A stretch of 64,000 nucleotides of DNA, taken from NCBI RefSeq assembly GCF_014189855.1, contig NZ_BJFN01000007.1, forward strand, positions 124,001-188,000, written 5' to 3'. Below, in pieces: positions 17,580-26,842 of this stretch; the first letter of the stretch is position 1, and each line of letters starts with the position of its first letter. Position numbers and translations under genes: made by a program. The stretch comes from Buttiauxella sp. A111. Its GTDB lineage: Bacteria > Pseudomonadota > Gammaproteobacteria > Enterobacterales > Enterobacteriaceae. Below the pieces are notes generated by a model. The model was given only the letters and a program-made list of their open reading frames with translations, was not told where the DNA came from and searched no databases.

Positions 17580-20012
17580 GTGCCGTCATTACCGGTCGCC
17601 GCAGTGCTACCCGATATTCTTCACGCTTTGCAAAATGCACCGCAAATTTTACTGAGCGCGCCAACAGGTGCCGGTAAATCGACCTGGCTGCCATTGCAGA
17701 TTTTGCAACAGGCAAACTTAGGCGGGCGCATTCTGCTACTTGAGCCGCGACGGCTGGCGGCACGCAATGTTGCACAGCGTCTGGCTGAACTTTTGGGTGA
17801 AAAGCCGGGTGAAACTGTGGGATATCGCATGCGTGCTGAAACCTGCGTGGGGCCAAATACACAGCTCGAAGTCGTCACCGAAGGTATTCTGACGCGCATG
17901 ATCCAGCACGATCCGGAACTCGACGGTGTGGCGCTGGTGATTCTGGATGAATTTCATGAACGTAGCCTGCAAGCCGATCTTGCGTTAGCGCTGTTGCTCG
18001 ATGTGCAGCAGGGATTACGCGACGATCTCAAACTTTTGATTATGTCGGCAACGCTTGATAACCCGCGCCTGCAACAGTGTTTGCCGAATGCGCCAGTGAT
18101 CGCCTCTGAAGGGCGGGCATTTCCTGTTGAGCGCCGCTACAGTCCGCTTCCCACTCAACCCCGTTTTGATGAAGCGGTGGCTATCGTCGTGGCGAATTTA
18201 CTGCGGGAAGAGTCGGGGTCGGTGTTGCTGTTTTTACCCGGCGTTGCTGAAATCCAGCGCGTTCAGCAGCAGTTACAAGAGCGGGTAGCAAGTGACGTGC
18301 AGCTTTGCCCGTTATACGGTGCGCTGCCTTTAAACGAACAACGTAAAGCGATTTTGCCTGCGACAAATGGCATGCGCAAAGTGGTGCTGGCGACCAATAT
18401 TGCTGAAACCAGTCTCACCATCGAAGGCATCCGCCTGGTGGTGGATACCGCGCTTGAACGCGTGGCGCGTTTTGATGTTCGCACCGGTTTGACGCGACTG
18501 GTTACGCAACGTATTAGTCAGGCGTCGATGGTTCAACGTGCAGGGCGAGCAGGGCGACTGGAATCGGGTATTTGCCTGCACTTAACCAGTGCCGAGCAAG
18601 CAGAACGCGCCTCCTCGCAAAGCGAGCCGGAAATTCTGCAAAGCGATCTGTCCGGTCTGCTACTCGATTTGCTGCAATGGGGTTGTCAGGATCCGCATCA
18701 ACTCACCTGGCTTGACACTCCTCCCGGTGCCAATCTTGCCGCTGCTCAGACATTACTACGCCAGCTCAATGCGCTGGATGAGCAAAACCGGCTCACGTCA
18801 GTCGGCCAGCAGATGGCTAATTTGGGTAATGAACCTCGCCTCGCCGCAGTCCTGATCAATGCCAAAACCGCCGATGAACAAGTCACAGCCGCTCGGCTGG
18901 TCGCGATTCTGGAAGAACCGCCCCGTGGTCAGGACAGTGATTTGCGAAACGCATTTAGCCGTCGGCAGGAAAACTGGCAGCAGCGGAGTTCTCAGTTGTT
19001 AAAGCGGTTGAATAATCGTGGCGGTGCTGCTGATGCCTCTCTTATCGCCCCGTTACTGGCTCACGCTTTTCCCGATCGTATCGCCCGGCGCCGTGGCCTG
19101 GATGGTCGTTATCAATTAGCTAACGGTATGGGGGCGATGCTCAATCAGGACGATCCTCTCACGCGTTATGAATGGTTGTTAGCACCTTTATTATTGCAGG
19201 GAAGCCAAACTCCAGACGCACGTATCTTGCAGGCGATACCTCTGGATATTGATGTGCTGACGGCGAAATGTCCGTCGTTATTAAACCAAAGTGACTCCAT
19301 TGAATGGGATGAAACCCAGGGTACGTTGAAAGCTTATCGTCGCACGCAGATTGGCAAACTCGTGGTGAAAGTCCAGCCGCTGGCGAAACCTTCCGAAGGG
19401 GAGTTGCATCAAGCAATGCTCAACGGCATTCGTGAAAAAGGCCTGGCGATACTGAACTGGTCACCCCATGCGCAACAGTTTCGTTTGCGTCTGGCATGTG
19501 CAGCCAAATGGTTGCCGGAAGTTGCGTGGCCTGATGTTTCGGATGATGCTTTGCTACGAAATTTAGACAGCTGGTTATTACCTGAACTGCATGGTGTACA
19601 CTCGTGGCGCGCGCTTAAAAACATTGATGTCACACGCGCGTTACAGAATCTGCTCGACTGGAACACACGCGTTCGTCTGGATAGTGCGTTGCCAACTCAT
19701 TACACTGTGCCGACTGGAAGCCAGATAGCGATTCGCTATGATGATGAAAATCCGCCAGTTCTTGCTGTTCGTATGCAAGAAATGTTTGGTGAAGCGCGAA
19801 CGCCAGTGATTGCTGAAGGCCGTGTGCCACTGGTTCTGGAACTGCTCTCCCCGGCTCAGCGCCCTTTGCAGATAACGCGTGATTTAACCGCTTTCTGGAA
19901 CGGAGCCTATCGGGAAGTGCAAAAAGAGATGAAGGGACGTTATCCAAAACATGTCTGGCCGGATTCGCCAGCAGACGCGCAGCCCACGCGGCGCACTAAA
20001 AAATATTCGTAG
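17580..20012 (+). CDS. hrpB: ATP-dependent RNA helicase HrpB
   Basis: The 810-residue DExH-box helicase-like protein has motif I APTGAGKSTWLP, motif II DEFH in VILDEFHERS, motif III MSATL and motif VI QRAGRAGR. The HrpB-specific C-terminal region ends in RRTKKYS. The GTG at 17580 (VPSLPVAAVLP) is chosen because GGAG at 17570-17573 is well placed and E. coli HrpB starts SSLPVAAVLP; a TTG at 17568 overlaps the ribosome site. A role in RNA metabolism is inferred from the family, and the E. coli protein has no firmly assigned substrate. Confidence 0.95.
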   Translation: MPSLPVAAVLPDILHALQNAPQILLSAPTGAGKSTWLPLQILQQANLGGRILLLEPRRLAARNVAQRLAELLGEKPGETVGYRMRAETCVGPNTQLEVVTEGILTRMIQHDPELDGVALVILDEFHERSLQADLALALLLDVQQGLRDDLKLLIMSATLDNPRLQQCLPNAPVIASEGRAFPVERRYSPLPTQPRFDEAVAIVVANLLREESGSVLLFLPGVAEIQRVQQQLQERVASDVQLCPLYGALPLNEQRKAILPATNGMRKVVLATNIAETSLTIEGIRLVVDTALERVARFDVRTGLTRLVTQRISQASMVQRAGRAGRLESGICLHLTSAEQAERASSQSEPEILQSDLSGLLLDLLQWGCQDPHQLTWLDTPPGANLAAAQTLLRQLNALDEQNRLTSVGQQMANLGNEPRLAAVLINAKTADEQVTAARLVAILEEPPRGQDSDLRNAFSRRQENWQQRSSQLLKRLNNRGGAADASLIAPLLAHAFPDRIARRRGLDGRYQLANGMGAMLNQDDPLTRYEWLLAPLLLQGSQTPDARILQAIPLDIDVLTAKCPSLLNQSDSIEWDETQGTLKAYRRTQIGKLVVKVQPLAKPSEGELHQAMLNGIREKGLAILNWSPHAQQFRLRLACAAKWLPEVAWPDVSDDALLRNLDSWLLPELHGVHSWRALKNIDVTRALQNLLDWNTRVRLDSALPTHYTVPTGSQIAIRYDDENPPVLAVRMQEMFGEARTPVIAEGRVPLVLELLSPAQRPLQITRDLTAFWNGAYREVQKEMKGRYPKHVWPDSPADAQPTRRTKKYS

Positions 20013-20029
20013 GTGTGAGCTGTCTGACG

Positions 20030-20062
20030 CCCTCACCGCGGCCCTCTCACATTGGGAGAGGG
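20030..20062. repeat. REP-like repeat between hrpB and mrcB
   Basis: CCCTCACCGCGGCCCTCTCA followed by a short loop and GGGAGAGG is a single-arm copy of the repeat seen at 1956-2038. It lies between a gene end and the next gene on the same strand. Confidence 0.75.
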
Positions 20063-20156
20063 AGGAAACACTGTTTATTTTGAGAGATTTCCTCTTTCGC
20101 CTTTGGTGGAAGAAAGGAGAATCAGGCCGTGCGCCTTATTTTTGGTGGAGAAAGCA

Positions 20157-22700
20157 ATGGCGGGGAATGACCGCGAACCGATTGGACGTAAAGGTAAACC
20201 TTCACGTCCTGTAAAAGAGAAAGTAAGCCGCCGTGTCCGCGAAGAGGAATACGATGCGGATTACGACGATGATTATGACGACGAGGAACCGATGCCACCG
20301 CGTAAAGGAAAAGGCAGCGGCAATGGCCGTCCGCCACGTAAAAAGCGCCGCTGGTTGTGGTTCTTACTAAAACTGTTTGTCGTTTTTGTTGTGCTGTTCG
20401 TGATTTACGGCGTCTATCTGGACCAGAAGATCCGCGCGCGTATTGATGGCAAAGTCTGGCAACTCCCGGCGGCGGTATATGGCCGCATGGTGAACCTTGA
20501 ACCAGACATGCCGTACAGCAAAAAAGAGATGATCAACCTGCTGGAAGCCACGCAATATCGCCAGGTGACGAAGATGACTCGCCCTGGTGAATTTACGGTG
20601 CAGGGCAACAGTATTGAGATGATCCGTCGCCCGTTTGATTTCCCTGACAGTAAAGAAGGGCAGATCCGCGCACGTCTTGTTTTTGATGGCGACCATCTTG
20701 AATCGATCCAGAACATGGATAACAACCGCAGCTTCGGTTTCTTCCGTCTGGATCCGCGTTTAATCACTATGTTGTCTTCACCCAATGGTGAACAGCGTCT
20801 ATTCGTGCCACGCACCGGATTCCCGGAACTGCTGGTTGATACGTTGATCGCTACGGAAGATAAGCACTTCTACGAACATGATGGGATCAGCTTCTACTCC
20901 ATCGGTCGTGCGGTGCTGGCGAACCTGACTGCCGGTCGTACGGTGCAAGGTGCGAGTACGCTGACGCAACAGCTGGTTAAAAACCTGTTCCTGTCGAGCG
21001 AACGTTCTTACGTGCGTAAAGCTAACGAAGCGTACATGGCGCTGATCATGGACGCCCGTTACGGTAAAGATCGCATCCTTGAGCTGTATCTGAACGAAGT
21101 GTACCTCGGCCAGAGCGGCGATAACGAAATTCGCGGTTTCCCGTTGGCGAGCTTGTACTACTTTGGTCGTCCGGTTGAAGAGCTGAGCCTTGACCAGCAA
21201 GCGTTGCTGGTCGGCATGGTGAAAGGGGCGTCGATCTACAACCCATGGCGTAACCCGAAACTGGCGCTGGAACGTCGCAACCTTGTGCTGCGCTTGTTAC
21301 AAGAGCAGAAGGTGATCGACCAGGAACTTTACGAGATGCTGAGCGCTCGTCCTCTGGGTGTGCAGCCGCGTGGCGGGGTGATTTCGCCGCAGCCTGCATT
21401 TATGCAGATGGTGCGTAACGAACTCCAGGCCAAGCTTGGTGATAAAGTTAAAGACCTGTCCGGCGTGAAGATCTTCACCACTTTTGACTCCGTTTCCCAG
21501 GACGCGGCAGAGAAAGCAGTGAGCGAAGGCGTACCGGTTCTCCGCGCTTCTCGTAAGCTGAAAGATCTTGAAGCAGCAATGGTGATTGTTGACCGTTCAA
21601 CCGGCGAAGTTCGTGCCATGGTTGGGGGGGCGGAAACACAATATGCAGGCTTTAACCGCGCAATGCAGGCACGCCGTTCTATCGGTTCTCTAGCCAAACC
21701 TGCAACGTATCTGACAGCGTTAAGCCAGCCCGATGCCTATCGCCTGAATACCTGGATTGCCGATGCACCGATTGCGCTGAAGCAGCCAAATGGTCAGGTT
21801 TGGTCGCCGCAAAACGATGATCGTCGCTATAGCGGTCAGGTGATGCTGGTTGATGCGCTGACACGTTCGATGAACGTACCAACGGTGAATCTGGGTATGG
21901 CGCTTGGCCTGCCAGCCGTCACCGACACCTGGATTAAACTGGGTGTGCCGAAAGACCAGTTGCATCCGGTTCCGGCAATGTTGCTGGGCGCATTGAACCT
22001 GACGCCAATTGAAGTGGCTCAGGCGTTCCAGACCATTGCCAGTGGTGGTAACCGCGCAACGCTGTCTGCATTGCGTTCGGTGATTGCTGAAGATGGTACC
22101 GTGCTGTATCAAAGCTTCCCGCAGGCGGAACAGGCAGTTCCTCCACAGGCGGCTTACATGACGCTGTACACGATGCAGCAGGTTATGGCTCGTGGTACTG
22201 GGCGTGCGTTGGGTGGCAAGTATCCGAACTTGCATCTGGCAGGGAAAACGGGGACCACCAACGATAACGTTGATACGTGGTTTGCCGGGATTGATGGTAA
22301 AGAAGTCGCCATCACCTGGGTTGGGCGTGATAACAACCAGCCGACCAAACTGTACGGTGCGAGCGGGGCGATGTCGCTTTACCAACGCTACCTGGCGAAC
22401 CAAACGCCAATTCCGTTGGTGCTGAACCCACCGGAAGATATCGTCGATATGGGCGTTGATAGCGCAGGTTACTTCCAGTGCGGTGGCGGTGGTGATCGTG
22501 TGCTGCCAGTGTGGACGACGAATCCGGATGGATTGTGCCAGCAAAGCCAGCAGGTTGAGCAGAACAATAATCCGTTTAGCCAGTCGCAGCAGCAGCCTCA
22601 ACAGCAGCCGCAACAACAACAGCAGCAACCGCAGCAGCAACAACAAGAGTCAGGTGATGGTGTTGCCGGTTGGATAAAAGACATGTTCGGCAGTAAGTAA
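20157..22700 (+). CDS. mrcB: Penicillin-binding protein 1B (bifunctional transglycosylase/transpeptidase)
   Basis: The 847-residue inner-membrane enzyme polymerises and cross-links peptidoglycan. It has a charged cytoplasmic N-terminus ([18 protein letters not shown]), one transmembrane segment near residues 62-85, a UB2H-type domain, and a GT51 glycosyltransferase with [12 protein letters not shown] and [12 protein letters not shown]. The transpeptidase domain has the active Ser511 in SLAKP, SMN and KTGTT. The C-terminus contains a glutamine-rich stretch encoded by CAG/CAA repeats at about 22586-22648. The ATG at 20157 ([14 protein letters not shown]) has GGAG upstream. A run of seven G at 21624-21630 stays in frame. 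Confidence 0.98.
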   Translation: MAGNDREPIGRKGKPSRPVKEKVSRRVREEEYDADYDDDYDDEEPMPPRKGKGSGNGRPPRKKRRWLWFLLKLFVVFVVLFVIYGVYLDQKIRARIDGKVWQLPAAVYGRMVNLEPDMPYSKKEMINLLEATQYRQVTKMTRPGEFTVQGNSIEMIRRPFDFPDSKEGQIRARLVFDGDHLESIQNMDNNRSFGFFRLDPRLITMLSSPNGEQRLFVPRTGFPELLVDTLIATEDKHFYEHDGISFYSIGRAVLANLTAGRTVQGASTLTQQLVKNLFLSSERSYVRKANEAYMALIMDARYGKDRILELYLNEVYLGQSGDNEIRGFPLASLYYFGRPVEELSLDQQALLVGMVKGASIYNPWRNPKLALERRNLVLRLLQEQKVIDQELYEMLSARPLGVQPRGGVISPQPAFMQMVRNELQAKLGDKVKDLSGVKIFTTFDSVSQDAAEKAVSEGVPVLRASRKLKDLEAAMVIVDRSTGEVRAMVGGAETQYAGFNRAMQARRSIGSLAKPATYLTALSQPDAYRLNTWIADAPIALKQPNGQVWSPQNDDRRYSGQVMLVDALTRSMNVPTVNLGMALGLPAVTDTWIKLGVPKDQLHPVPAMLLGALNLTPIEVAQAFQTIASGGNRATLSALRSVIAEDGTVLYQSFPQAEQAVPPQAAYMTLYTMQQVMARGTGRALGGKYPNLHLAGKTGTTNDNVDTWFAGIDGKEVAITWVGRDNNQPTKLYGASGAMSLYQRYLANQTPIPLVLNPPEDIVDMGVDSAGYFQCGGGGDRVLPVWTTNPDGLCQQSQQVEQNNNPFSQSQQQPQQQPQQQQQQPQQQQQESGDGVAGWIKDMFGSK

Positions 22701-22716
22701 TCGTTACTGCTTTCCA

Positions 22717-22754
22717 AAAAAGCCTTCGTTTATACCGGGGGCTTTTCTTTTTTC
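22717..22754 (+). terminator. Terminator of mrcB
   Basis: AAAAGCC (22717-22723) pairs with GGGCTTTT (22739-22746), followed by a T-rich run. Confidence 0.75.
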
Positions 22755-22863
22755 ATACTCCATGTAATTACTCTGGTTAATTATTATTCCCTCGCACTTA
22801 CAAGGGGTGTGATCCGCTTGCTATGCGCTTTCCGTTTCGTCTATTATTCTGCGGCATAATAAT

Positions 22864-22882
22864 AATTCTCGTTTTCGTTATC
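22864..22882. promoter_or_regulatory. Probable Fur box upstream of fhuA
   Basis: On the minus strand the 19-mer GATAACGAAAACGAGAATT matches 12 of 19 positions of the Fur consensus, ending 30 bp before the fhuA start codon. Additional AATAAT hexamers flank it. Fur repression of fhuA under iron sufficiency is established in E. coli, and the site here is inferred by eye. Confidence 0.55.
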
Positions 22883-22911
22883 ATTCGTCACTTCATCAGA
22901 GATAAAGCACA

Positions 22912-25083
22912 ATGGCACGTTTAAGAACTGGACAACCAGTCAACACCTCTATTCGCAAGCTCGCTTTTTTTGTTGCTGCCGCTGTAAGCGGTGTCAGCGC
23001 ACCGAGTTTTGCCGCTGATAGCACAGCAACCAAAGAAGATACCATCACCGTTTCTGCAAGCGCGGCTGATGAAAGTGCATGGGGCCCGTCTCCGACGATT
23101 GCGGCTAAACGCACGGCAACCGCCACCAAGACCGATACGCCAATTGAAAAGACTCCGCAGTCTATTTCTGTTGTGACGCGTGAAGAGATGGATACTCACC
23201 AGCCAGCTTCCGTTAAAGAAGCGCTGGGCTATACGCCGGGCATTACCGTTTCAACTCGTGGCTCTTCAGACACGTATGACGCGGTGAAAATTCGTGGTTT
23301 CGGTTCTGTTAACCAGAACAACTATTTAGATGGTCTGAAGCTTCAGGGTGATTTCTACAACGAAGTCATCATCGACCCGTATATGCTTGAGCGCGTGGAA
23401 TTAATGCGTGGCCCAACGTCCGTACTGTACGGAAAAAGCAGCCCAGGTGGCATCATCACTATGGTGAGCAAACGCCCAACCACTGAACCGCTGAAAGAAG
23501 TGCAGTTCAAAATGGGTACCAACAACCTGTGGCAAACTGGTTTTGATTTCAGTGATTCACTGGATGATGCAGGTGAGTACTCTTATCGTCTGACCGGCGT
23601 GGCGCGTTCTAACGACGACCAGCAGCAGTTCTCCAAACAGAAACGATATGCGATTGCACCGTCGTTCTCCTGGCGTCCTGACGATAAAACCAATTTCACG
23701 TTCTTAGCTAATCTGCAAGACACCCCAGAAACCGGTTATTACGGTTGGTTGCCTAAAGAAGGCACCGTTGAGCCGTTGCCAGATGGTTCGCGCTTGCCGA
23801 CTAACTTCAACGAAGGTGTACCAAATAACACCTACTCGTTGTCCCATAAAATGGTCGGTTACAGCTTTGACCATGAGTTCAACGACACTTTCACCGTGCG
23901 TCAGAACCTGCGTTATGTTGACTCCAAAACCAATCAGAAAAGCGTTTACGGTACAGGTGTAGATTCAACGGGTCATATGTTGACTCGCGGTACCGTTGTG
24001 GATAACGAAAAACTGCACAACTTTGCGGTTGATACCCAGTTGCAGAGCAACTTTGCAACTGGCGAAATTGCACATACCTTGCTGACAGGTGTGGATTTCC
24101 AGCAAATGCGTAACGATGTGAACGCGACCTTTGGCAGCGCGCCTCCGCTGGATTTGTATAACCCAGTCTATGAAAACTACGATTTTGGCGATGCGGATCC
24201 GTATCAGCAAAACAAACAGAAACAGACCGGTATCTACATTCAGGATCAGGCGGAGTGGAACAAGTTTGTTCTGACTGTAGGGGGCCGTTACGATTGGCTC
24301 AAACAGTCTACTCTCGCGTACCAGGCGAATAACTTCACCGAGCGTGACGACAGCGAATTCACTGGCCGTGCAGGTCTGAACTATCTGTTCGATAACGGTG
24401 TATCGCCATACATTAGCTACAGTGAATCTTTCGAACCCAACTCAGGTGCGGATTTTTACGGCAACACCTTCAAACCTTCTAAAGGCCGTCAGTACGAAGC
24501 GGGCGTGAAGTATGTGCCGAAGGATATGGCGGTGGTCATTACCGGTGCGGTTTATCAGCTGACCAAGTCTGATAACCTGATGTCCGATCCTGATACTTCC
24601 CACGGTTTTTCCTCCATTCAGGGCGGCGAAATTCGTTCTCGTGGCGTAGAACTTGAGGCAAAAGCGGCGGTTAATGCCAACATTAACGTCACTGCGTCCT
24701 ACACCTACACCGATGCGGAATACACCACCGACACCACTTTCAAAGGCAATACGCCTGAGCAGGTGCCAGAGCATATGGCTTCACTGTGGGGTGATTACAC
24801 CTTCAATGAAGGTGCGCTGACCGGTCTGACTATCGGTACTGGCGGCCGCTTCATCGGTTCCAGCTACGGCGACCCGGCGAACAGCTTCAAAGTGGGTAGT
24901 GCTGCGGTGCTGGATGCAGTGGTTAAATATGACCTTGGCCGCTTCGGTATGAATGGTTCAAGTGTTGCGGTAAACGTGAACAACCTGCTTGATCGTGAAT
25001 ACGTTGCCAGCTGCTTCGCCACTTACGGTTGCTTCTGGGGCGCAGAGCGTCAGGTTGTTGCGACGGCAACATTCCGCTTCTAA
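22912..25083 (+). CDS. fhuA: Ferrichrome outer-membrane receptor FhuA (TonB-dependent)
   Basis: The 723-residue receptor imports ferrichrome and is a known phage and colicin M receptor in E. coli. It has a signal peptide (to about residue 35), a TonB box (EDTITVSA), a plug with TPQSISVVTREEM and RGPTSVLYGKSSPGG, and a 22-strand barrel ending in TATFRF. The Cys pair in ASCFATYGCFWG near the C-terminus is kept. The fourth extracellular loop is about 20 residues shorter than in E. coli and lacks its two cysteines (here YGTGVDSTGHMLTRGT), which explains most of the length difference (747 in E. coli). It is the first gene of fhuACDB. Confidence 0.96.
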   Translation: MARLRTGQPVNTSIRKLAFFVAAAVSGVSAPSFAADSTATKEDTITVSASAADESAWGPSPTIAAKRTATATKTDTPIEKTPQSISVVTREEMDTHQPASVKEALGYTPGITVSTRGSSDTYDAVKIRGFGSVNQNNYLDGLKLQGDFYNEVIIDPYMLERVELMRGPTSVLYGKSSPGGIITMVSKRPTTEPLKEVQFKMGTNNLWQTGFDFSDSLDDAGEYSYRLTGVARSNDDQQQFSKQKRYAIAPSFSWRPDDKTNFTFLANLQDTPETGYYGWLPKEGTVEPLPDGSRLPTNFNEGVPNNTYSLSHKMVGYSFDHEFNDTFTVRQNLRYVDSKTNQKSVYGTGVDSTGHMLTRGTVVDNEKLHNFAVDTQLQSNFATGEIAHTLLTGVDFQQMRNDVNATFGSAPPLDLYNPVYENYDFGDADPYQQNKQKQTGIYIQDQAEWNKFVLTVGGRYDWLKQSTLAYQANNFTERDDSEFTGRAGLNYLFDNGVSPYISYSESFEPNSGADFYGNTFKPSKGRQYEAGVKYVPKDMAVVITGAVYQLTKSDNLMSDPDTSHGFSSIQGGEIRSRGVELEAKAAVNANINVTASYTYTDAEYTTDTTFKGNTPEQVPEHMASLWGDYTFNEGALTGLTIGTGGRFIGSSYGDPANSFKVGSAAVLDAVVKYDLGRFGMNGSSVAVNVNNLLDREYVASCFATYGCFWGAERQVVATATFRF

Positions 25084-25145
25084 GTTGGTTTAGAATCAGC
25101 AATTTAGGGCACGGTTCGCCGTGCCCATCAACAAAGTTGGCTACC

Positions 25146-25943
25146 ATGCAGGACAAACACCTTCATCCCGATACCACGTTTAGCCTCACTGACGTTACCT
25201 TCCGCGTACCCGGTCGCACGCTCCTCCACCCCCTGTCGATGACCTTTCCTGTGGGAAAAGTCACCGGTCTGATTGGGCACAATGGGTCGGGCAAATCGAC
25301 ATTGCTGAAAATGCTTGGCCGTCATCAGAAGCCCTCTGAAGGGGAGATTCACCTCAACGATCATCCTCTGGATAGTTGGAGCAGCAAGGAATTTGCGCGC
25401 AAAGTCGCGTATTTACCGCAGCAACTTCCTGCAGCAGAAGGGATGACGGTGCGTGAACTGGTGGCGATTGGGCGTTATCCGTGGCACGGCGCGCTGGGTC
25501 GTTTCGGTGCGGCCGACAGAGAGTTGGTTGAAGAAGCGATTACGCTGGTTGGGCTAAAGCCTTTTGCGCATCGCCTTGTGGACAGTCTTTCCGGTGGTGA
25601 GCGCCAACGTGCGTGGATTGCCATGCTGGTGGCACAAGATAGCCGTTGCCTGCTGTTGGATGAGCCGACATCGGCGCTGGACATTGCCCATCAAGTTGAT
25701 GTGCTGGCACTTATCCATCGTCTTAGCCAGGAGCGTGGTCTGACCGTGATTGCTGTGCTGCATGATATTAATATGGCTGCGCGCTACTGCGATAACCTCG
25801 TGGCGTTGCGCGGTGGCGAAATGATTGCCCAGGGTAGCCCGGCTGACCTGATGCAAAGCGCTACGCTTGAGCAGATTTACGGTATTCCAATGGGCATTCT
25901 GCCCCATCCTGCGGGTGCAGCCCCGGTAAGCTTTGTTTACTGA
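25146..25943 (+). CDS. fhuC: Ferric hydroxamate ABC transporter ATPase FhuC
   Basis: The 265-residue ATPase powers FhuB. Walker A GHNGSGKST, signature LSGGERQRA and Walker B CLLLDEP are all present, followed by the H-loop VLHDINMAA. The ATG at 25146 gives the E. coli length; a longer in-frame reading starting inside fhuA is rejected. The last base of its stop is the first base of the fhuD ATG. Confidence 0.98.
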   Translation: MQDKHLHPDTTFSLTDVTFRVPGRTLLHPLSMTFPVGKVTGLIGHNGSGKSTLLKMLGRHQKPSEGEIHLNDHPLDSWSSKEFARKVAYLPQQLPAAEGMTVRELVAIGRYPWHGALGRFGAADRELVEEAITLVGLKPFAHRLVDSLSGGERQRAWIAMLVAQDSRCLLLDEPTSALDIAHQVDVLALIHRLSQERGLTVIAVLHDINMAARYCDNLVALRGGEMIAQGSPADLMQSATLEQIYGIPMGILPHPAGAAPVSFVY

Positions 25944-26842
25944 TGAGTGAGCTGATTAATCCTTTTTTGAGTCGTCGGCAGTTGCTAACCGCGCTGGCGC
26001 TCTCACCGTTACTGCTCAAAATGGGCAATGCACAGGCTGCAACAATAGATCCTCGCCGCATTGTGGCGCTGGAATGGTTGCCCGTCGAACTGATGCTGGC
26101 GCTGGGCATCACGCCTTATGCGATGGCAGATATCAAGAATTATCAAGCCTGGGTCGGTGAGCCAAAATTGCCAGAAGGCATTATCGAAGTTGGCTTACGT
26201 ACTGAACCTAATCTCGAACTTCTCACCCAATTAAAACCGTCGCTGATTCTCTATTCCGCAGGCTATGGCCCGTCACCGGAAAAGATGTCGCGTATCGCGC
26301 CGGGTTTAGGTTTTAGCTTTAACGATGGTTCCGGCAAACCGCTGACCGTTGCCCGCCAGTCACTGACGCAACTGGGTGAGAAACTCGGTATGCAGCAAGC
26401 GGCAAGCGATCACCTACTGAAGTTCGACCAATTTATCGAGCAGATGAAACCTCGCTTCGCTTTGCGCGGTGACAAACCGGTATTGCTGATGACACTGTTA
26501 GATTCCCGCCATGCGCTGATTATTGGGAAAAACAGTTTGTTCCAACAGGTAATGGATTTGCTGGGTGTGAAAAACGCATGGTCGGGTGAAACCAATTTCT
26601 GGGGGAGTGCGGTGGTTGGCCTTGAGCGTTTAGCCGAGGTCAAAGACGCCGATGTTATCTGCTTTGATCATAATAACGATGCTGAAATGGCTCGCGTAAC
26701 CGCGACGCCTCTGTGGAATGCCATGCCTTTCGTTCGTCAGAATCGTTTCCAGCGTGTACCTCCGGTGTGGCTTTATGGCGCGACGCTTTCCGCGATGAGC
26801 TTCACAACCACGCTGGCTAAAGCCATAGGGAGCCAGGCGTGA
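25943..26842 (+). CDS. fhuD: Periplasmic ferric hydroxamate-binding protein FhuD
   Basis: The 299-residue binding protein delivers ferrichrome-type siderophores to FhuBC. The N-terminus (LSRRQLLTALALSPLL ... AQA) has a twin-arginine export motif, as in E. coli FhuD. The mature part has the class III binding-protein pattern, with RIVALEWLPVELMLALG at the start and RVPPVWLYGATLSAM near the end. It overlaps fhuC by 1 bp and fhuB by 4 bp. Confidence 0.96.
   Translation: MSELINPFLSRRQLLTALALSPLLLKMGNAQAATIDPRRIVALEWLPVELMLALGITPYAMADIKNYQAWVGEPKLPEGIIEVGLRTEPNLELLTQLKPSLILYSAGYGPSPEKMSRIAPGLGFSFNDGSGKPLTVARQSLTQLGEKLGMQQAASDHLLKFDQFIEQMKPRFALRGDKPVLLMTLLDSRHALIIGKNSLFQQVMDLLGVKNAWSGETNFWGSAVVGLERLAEVKDADVICFDHNNDAEMARVTATPLWNAMPFVRQNRFQRVPPVWLYGATLSAMSFTTTLAKAIGSQA

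Noticed and set aside
21720-22646. Long antisense frame (308 codons) opposite mrcB
   Set aside because: It is a shadow of the mrcB codons. Its start is a poly-Leu stretch from the complement of the glutamine repeat, and no ribosome site is present.
22586-22648. CAG/CAA repeat at the end of mrcB as an unstable microsatellite
   Set aside because: Codons alternate CAG and CAA and are interrupted by Pro codons, and E. coli PBP1B has a similar Gln-rich tail. It is ordinary for the family.
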